Shown here: positions 57,440-64,000 of the stretch, in pieces
Layout: every line of letters starts with the position of its first letter
How positions within the stretch are numbered: the stretch's first letter is position 1
Origin: CAWCPR01 sp963797475
GTDB taxonomy: Bacteria > Chloroflexota > Anaerolineae > Anaerolineales > UBA4823
Direction of reading: 5' to 3'
DNA length: 64,000 nt
Assembly (NCBI GenBank): GCA_963797475.1
Contig: CAWCPR010000019.1
Coordinates: 62,001 to 126,000 of the forward strand
Translations under genes and position numbers: made by a program
Notes under the pieces: generated by a model
The model's database searches: none
What the model saw: only the letters and a program-made list of their open reading frames with translations
Told to the model about the DNA's origin: nothing

Positions 57440-57581
57440 ATCAGATCGCTATCAGTTCAATCCATTCGATGCCGTTTTTTCAACCGGTTGTACCCGGTCT
57501 TGGATCTTTTCGCTTATAATCCCAACGGATTTACCCCATGGAATATCCAGAACCTGCACCGGAAAAATAAATTCGACGAAC

Positions 57582-58883
57582 ATGCAACCCATAAAAAGCA
57601 ATTCCTGGAACCCCCCGCCTGGATTTTTCCAAGTTAATTCCGCCGTAGAAGGGATCGTTGTTTACGCCCCAGTGCCAAAACCGGAAAGAACTCAGGCTGA
57701 TTTACCCAAGACCTACACTTGTCCAAATTGTGGCGCAACCACCAGCTACGATGTATCTACAGGTGGGGTGGCCTGTGAACATTGCGGTTATGTCGCACCC
57801 AGCAGCGTCGAAAAAGTAGGGCGCAAAGCTGAGGAATCTGAGTTCACATTAGAAACCCTGAGGGAAGCCGAACAGGGCTGGGGTGTCGCCCGTAAAGAGC
57901 TTCATTGCGAGAATTGCGGCGCGCACCTGAGCCTGGCTGAAGGCGCGTTGACAGCCACCTGTCCCTTCTGCGCATCGAATAAAGTGAATGTCCGGGCAGC
58001 CGCCTCCGCGGTTTTGCGGCCGCGCTTTTTGATTCCCTTTAAAATTCAACCGGATACAACCCGCGCTCGAGCGCTTCAATGGCTGGGCAAAGGCTGGTAC
58101 CATCCTTCAGAACTTGGCGCATCGGCTGCGATCGATCATTTCACAGGCATCTACCTGCCTTTTTGGACTTTCGACGCTAAAATCACTGCCAGGTGGCGCG
58201 CTGAAGTGGGGCATGAACGCACGGAGAGTTATTACGACGCTGGCTCAAAGTCCTGGAGGACCCGCACGGTGGTTGATTGGCGTTGGGAGACGGGCCAGGT
58301 TGTCGTGAATACGGATGATCTGTTGCTTTCCGGCAGCTCACACTTGAGTCACCGGATTCTCGAAAATCTTTATCCGTTCGATTTAGGTGATCTTGTCGAT
58401 TACACACCAGATTTATTGGCCGGATGGCAGGCGCATGCATACGAGATCACCCTGCCAGACGCATGGGAAACTGCTAAAGAAAGAATGCGCGAACGAGGTA
58501 AAGACGCTTGTTACGAAGATATCCGTTCTTCCCACGTGCGAAATTTCAGCATGACAGCGGATTTTGCTGATGAAACCTGGCGATATATCCTGCTCCCAGT
58601 TTATTTGGCGGCATATAAATTCGAAGATAAAGTATTTCAGGTGATGGTAAACGGGCAAACGGGTGTCGTCGCCGGGCAGAAACCCGTTGCCTGGTGGAAA
58701 ATTTGGCTGGCGATCGCGATTTTGCTGGCGCCCGGGTTGGTTTTGGGCCTGCTCGGGCTTCCAGGCTTGGTTTTTGGCGGTATCGGAGTTGTTTTGCTAG
58801 TCTTGGGATTTGTACTTCTGATCATTGGCGCCGGGGTTTCGATTGCTTTGTATCGACAAGCAGTTGCTTCGGAGGCTGCCTGA
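57582..58883 (+). CDS. Zinc-ribbon membrane protein, paralogue 1
   Basis: ATG 57582 gives 433 residues (the frame runs further upstream, but no ribosome site marks an earlier start). Two zinc ribbons are present: CPNCGATTSYDVSTGGVACEHCG and CENCGAHLSLAEGALTATCPFC (shown in part). A beta-rich central region (FWTFDAKITARWRAEVGHER and the repeated aromatic DYTPDLLAGWQAHAYEI) leads to an AYKFEDKVFQVMVNGQTG segment and two or three C-terminal hydrophobic helices. It is paralogous to the next protein in order and motifs. Function is unknown; a membrane-associated zinc-binding scaffold is a guess. Confidence 0.7.
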   Translation: MQPIKSNSWNPPPGFFQVNSAVEGIVVYAPVPKPERTQADLPKTYTCPNCGATTSYDVSTGGVACEHCGYVAPSSVEKVGRKAEESEFTLETLREAEQGWGVARKELHCENCGAHLSLAEGALTATCPFCASNKVNVRAAASAVLRPRFLIPFKIQPDTTRARALQWLGKGWYHPSELGASAAIDHFTGIYLPFWTFDAKITARWRAEVGHERTESYYDAGSKSWRTRTVVDWRWETGQVVVNTDDLLLSGSSHLSHRILENLYPFDLGDLVDYTPDLLAGWQAHAYEITLPDAWETAKERMRERGKDACYEDIRSSHVRNFSMTADFADETWRYILLPVYLAAYKFEDKVFQVMVNGQTGVVAGQKPVAWWKIWLAIAILLAPGLVLGLLGLPGLVFGGIGVVLLVLGFVLLIIGAGVSIALYRQAVASEAA

Positions 58884-60019
58884 TGTCTTCCTCTGAACTG
58901 CTTCCCCCTGAAGTGTCTCAAACTGTAGAAGCATTGTGGGGCATTCAACTTCAACCTGCTGGATGCCCGGTTTGCAACCGGGCGTTCTTGATCGAATCAG
59001 CTCGAACCGGCAGCCCCTGTCCAAATTGCGCTGCCGGCAAATTGGAGTCACAACCTGCTTTATTACGCCGGGAAGCGCCGGAGTTGTTGGTCCCCTTCCG
59101 CAAAGGCCGAGCCGAAGTTCAACCGGTCATCGAAGGATTTGTCAAACCAGTTTGGCTTAAACCAAAGGATTTCAACACCCAAAGCTTGCTTAGCCGTGTC
59201 GTCCCTGTTTACTGGCCCATGTGGCTGGTGGATTGTGACATCAACGGGCATTGGCAAGCGGAAGCAGGTTTTGATTACCAGGTAAAAAGCTCTCAGGAAT
59301 TCTTCAAGAACAGCTCGTGGCAAAGTCGTGACATTGTCGAGACCAGGGTACGTTGGGAACCCTGTTTAGGGCAAATTGAACGGCATTATGAAAATATCGC
59401 TGCGCCGGCGATGAACGATCACCAGGCGCTAATCAACGCTGTTGGGGAATATGATCGAACCCAGGCTGGCTCCTATCAGTCTGAGATGCTGGGCCATGCA
59501 GTCCTTCTTGTACCGGATCTACTTCCCGAAAATGCCTGGCCTATCGCCCAATCCAATCTAAATAAAGCTGCTGCACAGGAATGCCAGCAAGCCGCCTCAG
59601 CCCAGCATCTGCGTAATTTCTCGATCCACGCGAATTACAGTAAGCTGAACTGGACACAAATCTTGTATCCCATGTATTTGACATATTATTTGGACGATGA
59701 CGGTCATCCTCAAGTAATCCGGTTTAATGGTCAAACGGGAGCAATTTCAGGTCCACGCATGGCTTCCCAAAGAAAAGGTTGGACCTGGGCACTCATTTCT
59801 CTAGGAGTGGGGTTGGGGTTGTTTCTCCTGGGGTTGCTGGGCTTCGCCCTCAGCCCAATATTTCCGCCTGCAAGTGTGATCGCTGTGCTACTGATCACCT
59901 TAGCCTTCATCACCGCGGTTTTCGCAATCCTGCCGGTTGTTTGGCCCTGGCAGTGGAACCGCAACCAAAAAGTGTCGGGCGCTCGTGGCGCACCACGCAT
60001 TATGATGAAAAGAGATTGA
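58883..60019 (+). CDS. Zinc-ribbon membrane protein, paralogue 2
   Basis: ATG 58883 overlaps the TGA of paralogue 1 (TGATG) and has GGAGG nine bases upstream, giving 378 residues. It has one zinc ribbon (CPVCNRAFLIESARTGSPCPNC), the same central pattern (VPVYWPMWLVDCDINGHWQAEA), a RFNGQTGAISG segment equivalent to the other protein's VNGQTGVVAG, and three or four C-terminal helices. The last 15 or so residues and stop (RGAPRIMMKRD) are encoded inside the 60-bp repeat, so the natural C-terminus may have been altered by repeat insertion. The pair probably functions together. Confidence 0.7.
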   Translation: MSSSELLPPEVSQTVEALWGIQLQPAGCPVCNRAFLIESARTGSPCPNCAAGKLESQPALLRREAPELLVPFRKGRAEVQPVIEGFVKPVWLKPKDFNTQSLLSRVVPVYWPMWLVDCDINGHWQAEAGFDYQVKSSQEFFKNSSWQSRDIVETRVRWEPCLGQIERHYENIAAPAMNDHQALINAVGEYDRTQAGSYQSEMLGHAVLLVPDLLPENAWPIAQSNLNKAAAQECQQAASAQHLRNFSIHANYSKLNWTQILYPMYLTYYLDDDGHPQVIRFNGQTGAISGPRMASQRKGWTWALISLGVGLGLFLLGLLGFALSPIFPPASVIAVLLITLAFITAVFAILPVVWPWQWNRNQKVSGARGAPRIMMKRD

Positions 60020-60029
60020 TCAAAATAGG
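59970..60029 (+). repeat. 60-bp dispersed repeat, copy B
   Basis: This block matches the minus-strand block at 52753-52812 at about 54 of 60 positions and lies in inverted orientation 7.2 kb away. It supplies the 3' end and stop codon of the preceding gene. In this copy the second hairpin (GATGAA...TTGATC) is imperfect. Confidence 0.85.
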
Positions 60030-60343
60030 ACAGAAGGTAACTGCCCGGTAGAAAGATTACCTGCCTTGATATAGTTCTGAAATCAGGTTGTGTGTCCGGC
60101 TAACCCTTGGTTATCAACGACCGTTGGACCGCCGCCAGGTCGCGCGCCCAGCACTTTTTACAGAACTTAATCCCCTTTTTCATCGTTAACTTAACCTATT
60201 CTCTCTTTTCTGATTTCCATGTATCATGTATTATTAAATCGTCCTGGCTTTTCAAAAAAAACACGCAAATGCTCGCCTGCCAGCGTTGTGGCGCGAAAAT
60301 GTTCAACATCCACGTATAAGTAATCTATCGAGGCTATCAAACT
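60030..60343. other. Intergenic region before the large regulator
   Basis: This 314-bp gap has no clear gene. A tiny frame at 60270-60319 encodes MLACQRCGAKMFNIHV, whose CxxC resembles a truncated zinc-ribbon start, possibly a remnant. A GGTAA...TTACC dyad lies near 60036-60063. GAGG at about 60331-60334 is the likely ribosome site of the regulator. Confidence 0.35.
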
Positions 60344-63300
60344 TTGTCTATACCAATTACCCGAACCAAGATCATTCTCCCTCGCCGGCGATCCGATATT
60401 TTATCGCGATCTCGTTTGTTGGAGCTGATGTACGAATTATTGGATTATAAATTGGTGATCACCGCTGCGCCAGCCGGATATGGAAAAACGTCCCTCCTGG
60501 TGGATTTCGCCCACAATGCCGAGATCCCGGTGAGCTGGCTGGCTATTGATCCCTTAGACCGAGATTTACAGCGCTTTATCGCCCATTTCATCGCTGCGAT
60601 CAACCAGAGCTTCCCGACATTCGGAACGCAATCGACCTCCTACCTCCTTTCCTCGAACTCGAACGCGATTGACCTGGATGGCCTGGTTTCCACAATCGTC
60701 AACGATGCATACGAACACATCCAGGAACACTTTGTTCTGGTGCTCGATGACTACCACCTTATTAACGATACGAAAGATGTTGATGAATTTATTAATCGGT
60801 TTATCCAGGAAGTGGACGAAAACTGCCACTTGATTTTATCCTCTCGTTCCTTGTTAACCCTGCCGGATTTGCCCATCATGGTAGCTAGATCGTTGGTAGG
60901 TGGGCTGAGCTTTGAAGAGCTGGCATTTCGCCCAGATGAAATTCAATCACTGGCGCTTCAAAATTACCACCTCACAATGCCAGAGAACGTTGCACAAAAA
61001 TTAGTGGAAGACACCGAAGGATGGATCACTGGTCTCTTACTTTCCGCTCAAACAATGTGGCAAGGGATGGAAGACCGGCTGCGCGTCGCAAGGGTCTCGG
61101 GAGTTGGTTTGTATGATTACCTGGCCCAACAAGTGCTCGAAAGCCAGTCTCAAGTTGTACGTGAATTTCTATTGCGCACCTCTTTACTCGAAGAATTCGA
61201 CGTTGAATTATGCAAAGCCGTTTTAGAGGACGACAATGATTTGGCCAGGTTGCTCGATACCGTTCTTCAGCACAATTTATTCGTTCTTCCTGTAGGTGAA
61301 GATGGACATACCATTCGTTATCACCATCTTTTCCGTGACTTTCTTCAAGCGCGAATGGAACAGGAATACCCTGAAGAAAAAATCGCCATTCTGAACAAGC
61401 TCGCCTCTGTTTATGCGGATCGCAGGGATTGGGAAAAAGCCTATATCACCTACCAGAAGCTGGGTGATGTAAATGCCTCAGCAGATTTAATCGAACGGGC
61501 TGGTCCCGAATTGCTGAAAAGCGGACGGTCGAGCATTTTATCCAATTGGCTTGATCCATTTCCAGAAGAACTCATTGCAAGGCGTCCAAATCTTCAATCC
61601 TTAAGAGGCGCTGTCGATATCCTTTTTGGAAAGGTGGATCAAGGACTTACTTTGCTTCAAAAAGCAAATGAGGCATTGCAAGAACGGGGGAATCGACCCG
61701 ACCAAGCGCGAACGCTGCTTCGCCTGGCAGTTGCACACCGCTTTCTCGGACAATTCGAAAATTCTTTAGAAGATGCTGCGATGGCCAATGCGTTAATTGA
61801 AGATGGACAGAAAGCCAATTCATTAACCATTAAGGCGGAAGCGCTTCGGGCGATAGGCGTCGCGCATTATCTGCTCAGCCATCTCGATCAAGCGATTGAT
61901 TTTCTATCAAGGTCTTTGAAAGCTTATAAAACTTTGAAGGACCGTCAAAACGTTGCAATGGTTCAAATGGAACTTGGCATAACCTACACGGCCTACGGTC
62001 GCTATCGCCAGGCGCTTGACAATTACCAAAAAACCCTCGATTACTGGCGTGAGGCCCAGAACGTAACCGGCCAGGCAAATTTGCTTAATAATCTGGGGGT
62101 GCTTTATCACTTGCTAGGCGAATACGCTCAAGCCGCGAAAGTTTTTGAAGAAGGGCTGATCCACGCCAAGACCTATGGGTTTAAAAGAATTGAAGGCTAT
62201 CTCCTGGGAGGAATTGGCGACCTTTATGCAGATTTAAATGCGATCGACCAGGCATTTACAGCCTACGGACGTGCGATGGAAATCGCCTCAAAGACTGAGG
62301 ATCAATTCCTGCTCTTGCATCTAAATTTAGCCGAATGCGCGTTGGCCAGACTGTCGGGCAATTTCGCCCAGGCGCGTCAATACCTTAAATCTGCTCAACA
62401 ATATTCTTCAGAGAGTAATTCGAATTACGAATTGGGCAGTTGGCAGCGTGAAGCGGGTTTGCTCGCATTCGCTTCTCAAGAGTTCCAGCTCGCCAGGGAT
62501 CATCTTAAAACAGCCATAGCACATTTCAAAGATGGGAAGTTGATGGTCGAAGCTGCACGCAGCTTGCTTTATCTGACTGCGGCATCAAATGCTTCCGGCG
62601 ATAAGGCTGCCGCTAAAACCAAGCTGGCCGAAGCATTCGAGATTGCTTCCAGCCTGGAAAGCCAGCACGTGCTCGTTATCCCCGGCCTGGTTGCCAAACA
62701 ATTCCTTGCAGATGCGGCTAAAGAGCCAGGTCTCCAGGAAAAATGCGACGATTTGCTGCACTACATCGCGGAATTTGAAAGCAACCTGCCCTCCCTAAGA
62801 CGCCGCCTGAGGCCCCACACGACTACCGTCCCATTTGCGCCGCCAAAATTGACCATCCGCGCTTTTGGACAGGCAAGCGTTGAGTTGGATGGCCGGCCAG
62901 TTATCGCTACCGAATGGCAGAACCAACGCAGAGTCCGAGAATTCTTCTTCTACTTGGTAGCTCATCCAGAAGGTTTGTCAAAAGAAGCTTTAGGGTTGGC
63001 ATTTTGGCCAGATAGCTCACCTGCCCAACTGAAACTCCAGTTCAAAAACACAATGTACCGTCTGCGCTATGCCCTCGGTCAGGATGTCATTTTATTCGAT
63101 GGTGATCATTATTGGTTCAACAGGTCGCTGGATTACGAATTTGACGTTGAAATTCTCTTGGAAGCGATGGAAAAGGCCAGGGCGACTGACAATACCGATA
63201 TGAGAGCAGGTTTCTATAAGGAGATTGAAAGGAGATACCAGGGCATATACCTCCCGGATATCGAAGGAATCTGGGTACTTCCGTTCCGAGAGAGATTCTG

Positions 63301-63571
63301 GCAGATATATGTGGAATCAATCCTAAACCTGGCTCGCATTTACCTTGAAAGGGGATTTTACGACGAAACATTGGGCTATTGCGACCAAATTCTGTCCAAA
63401 GATCCATGCCTGGAAGAAGCACACCGGCTGGCGATGCGCGCTTATGCAGGAAAAGGCAATCGTGCAGCATTGACCCGCCAATTTAAACGCTGTCGACAGG
63501 CACTGATGGAAGAGATCAACGCTCAACCATCACCTCAAACGGAGTCGCTATACGAAGCATTAAAACATTAG
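60344..63571 (+). CDS. MalT-like AAA-TPR transcriptional regulator with SARP C-terminus
   Basis: TTG 60344 gives 1075 residues. The N-terminal signalling ATPase resembles MalT/AfsR (ILPRRRSDILSRSRLLELM; Walker A in TAAPAGYGKTSLLVDF; LVLDDYHLI as Walker B). A long helical TPR region (about residues 350-800) carries repeats such as YRQALDNYQKTLDYWREA. The C-terminus is not LuxR-type but SARP-like: a winged helix (LTIRAFGQASVELDGRPV, FFYLVAHPEGLSKEAL, KNTMYRLRYALG) and a BTAD domain (LARIYLERGFYDETLGYCDQIL). It likely switches on genes in response to a bound inducer. Targets are unknown. Confidence 0.9.
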   Translation: MSIPITRTKIILPRRRSDILSRSRLLELMYELLDYKLVITAAPAGYGKTSLLVDFAHNAEIPVSWLAIDPLDRDLQRFIAHFIAAINQSFPTFGTQSTSYLLSSNSNAIDLDGLVSTIVNDAYEHIQEHFVLVLDDYHLINDTKDVDEFINRFIQEVDENCHLILSSRSLLTLPDLPIMVARSLVGGLSFEELAFRPDEIQSLALQNYHLTMPENVAQKLVEDTEGWITGLLLSAQTMWQGMEDRLRVARVSGVGLYDYLAQQVLESQSQVVREFLLRTSLLEEFDVELCKAVLEDDNDLARLLDTVLQHNLFVLPVGEDGHTIRYHHLFRDFLQARMEQEYPEEKIAILNKLASVYADRRDWEKAYITYQKLGDVNASADLIERAGPELLKSGRSSILSNWLDPFPEELIARRPNLQSLRGAVDILFGKVDQGLTLLQKANEALQERGNRPDQARTLLRLAVAHRFLGQFENSLEDAAMANALIEDGQKANSLTIKAEALRAIGVAHYLLSHLDQAIDFLSRSLKAYKTLKDRQNVAMVQMELGITYTAYGRYRQALDNYQKTLDYWREAQNVTGQANLLNNLGVLYHLLGEYAQAAKVFEEGLIHAKTYGFKRIEGYLLGGIGDLYADLNAIDQAFTAYGRAMEIASKTEDQFLLLHLNLAECALARLSGNFAQARQYLKSAQQYSSESNSNYELGSWQREAGLLAFASQEFQLARDHLKTAIAHFKDGKLMVEAARSLLYLTAASNASGDKAAAKTKLAEAFEIASSLESQHVLVIPGLVAKQFLADAAKEPGLQEKCDDLLHYIAEFESNLPSLRRRLRPHTTTVPFAPPKLTIRAFGQASVELDGRPVIATEWQNQRRVREFFFYLVAHPEGLSKEALGLAFWPDSSPAQLKLQFKNTMYRLRYALGQDVILFDGDHYWFNRSLDYEFDVEILLEAMEKARATDNTDMRAGFYKEIERRYQGIYLPDIEGIWVLPFRERFWQIYVESILNLARIYLERGFYDETLGYCDQILSKDPCLEEAHRLAMRAYAGKGNRAALTRQFKRCRQALMEEINAQPSPQTESLYEALKH

Positions 63572-63606
63572 CGGAGTGCCTGGAAAAATTAATACTAGAT
63601 AAAAAG

Positions 63607-63638
63607 AAGCCGATCTTTTTCCAAAGATCGGCTTTTTT
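63607..63638 (+). terminator. Terminator after the large regulator
   Basis: AAGCCGATCTTT (63607-63618), four bases and AAAGATCGGCTT (63623-63634) form a perfect 12-bp stem followed by T residues to 63638. Confidence 0.9.
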
Positions 63639-63730
63639 GAATAATTTCGCCAATTAAGAGGCACCTTCGGTGACCACCATTTGTAATAATCATGACACAA
63701 GAAAACACAAACCAATTAAGGAGATGCAAG

Positions 63731-63874
63731 ATGGATAAAATCATTCGCCAAATCAGCCTGGATCTCGGAAATTTGAACAGCCAACACCTTCGTTTGTTGT
63801 TTGTCATTTTATCTCTAATTCTTTTCGTTTTAGGGGCAGGCGCTCCGAGTACACCGGGCGGCTTCGGCGGCTGA
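63731..63874 (+). CDS. Small membrane protein upstream of DUF5317-like gene
   Basis: This 47-residue protein has ATG 63731 with AAGGAG seven bases upstream. A polar N-terminus (MDKIIRQISLDLGNLNSQ) precedes one hydrophobic helix (LLFVILSLILFVLGAG) and a Gly/Pro tail (GAPSTPGGFGG). The stop TGA at 63872-63874 is followed after three bases by the next start. It may be a small membrane partner of the following protein or a signal peptide-like product. Function is unknown. Confidence 0.6.
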   Translation: MDKIIRQISLDLGNLNSQHLRLLFVILSLILFVLGAGAPSTPGGFGG

Positions 63875-63877
63875 TCA

Positions 63878-64000
63878 TTGGTTCTGCTGATCGGCGTATT
63901 GGCAGGAAGCCTGGCTGGTTGGCTTCGCTCCAGGATCAACACAGGCGGACTACAATCTCCCCAACTGCACCTGCCATGGCTGATTATCGTAGGTTTTTTG
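63878..64000 (+). CDS. DUF5317-like membrane protein, 5' end only
   Basis: From TTG 63878 the visible 41 residues read LVLLIGVLAGSLAGWLRSRI then PWLIIVGFL, matching the opening of DUF5317 proteins as I remember them (a short hydrophobic helix, then G-W-L-R and a second helix). It is in the same frame as the small protein upstream, separated by its TGA and one codon. A continuous reading through that TGA is less likely. The 3' end is outside the window. Confidence 0.45.
   Translation, partial: MVLLIGVLAGSLAGWLRSRINTGGLQSPQLHLPWLIIVGFL

Noticed and set aside
28933..63874. UGA recoding suggested by in-frame TGA codons at 29335, 57200 and 63872
   Set aside because: TGA ends many intact genes here, including ATGA overlaps, so it is a normal stop; 63872 is explained by a small separate gene.

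Overview
The window looks like chromosomal DNA of a Chloroflexota bacterium, probably Anaerolineae-like. This is inferred from gene content: an LysN-type aminotransferase with a homocitrate-synthase/homoaconitase cluster, a cytochrome b/multihaem/Rieske set, tandem cysteine-rich 'CPFLG' membrane proteins, a SARP-type MalT-like regulator, and an SHMT-GcvT fusion. I saw no tRNA, rRNA, CRISPR array, phage or intact insertion sequence.

Layout. 1-15.6 kb (minus strand) is a nitrogen and lysine block: glnA, a GAF histidine kinase, a double-receiver LuxR-type regulator, and then gltB followed closely by homocitrate synthase, homoaconitase large and small subunits, an isocitrate/isopropylmalate-type dehydrogenase and an aldo/keto reductase. 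glnA and gltB have similar promoters, and gltB has an attenuator-like leader. 15.7-28.8 kb is a surface-polysaccharide locus: two GT4 transferases (minus), then on the plus strand an O-antigen ligase, a membrane GT2, a nucleotidyltransferase-like protein, a B12/radical-SAM enzyme, two methyltransferases, a flippase, a nucleoside phosphorylase and another glycosyltransferase. 28.9-38.7 kb holds a histidine phosphatase with an in-frame stop, aconitase, two tandem paralogous membrane proteins, a cytochrome b / nonahaem cytochrome / Rieske operon and two DUF4870-like proteins.

38.7-52.6 kb concerns glycine and C1 metabolism: a tandem glycine riboswitch ahead of gcvH-gcvPA-gcvPB, a TGS/uridine-kinase-like protein, a secreted M14 carboxypeptidase with PKD repeats, an FKBP isomerase, and (minus strand) a glyA-gcvT fusion followed by the LysN-like aminotransferase. 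The fusion supplies the T protein that the gcv operon lacks. 53-64 kb holds an OmpR-type two-component system, a cytidylate-kinase-like / nuclease-fold / hpt operon, a pair of zinc-ribbon membrane proteins, a large AAA-TPR-SARP regulator, and a small membrane peptide followed by a DUF5317-like gene cut by the window end.

Reading frames are broken in gltB (about 9838), glyA-gcvT (about 51720 and 49934) and the phosphatase (TGA at 29335). The three indels lie in short homopolymers of housekeeping genes, so assembly error is the leading explanation. A 60-bp repeat occurs twice in opposite orientation (52753-52812 and 59970-60029) and forms the end of one coding sequence.
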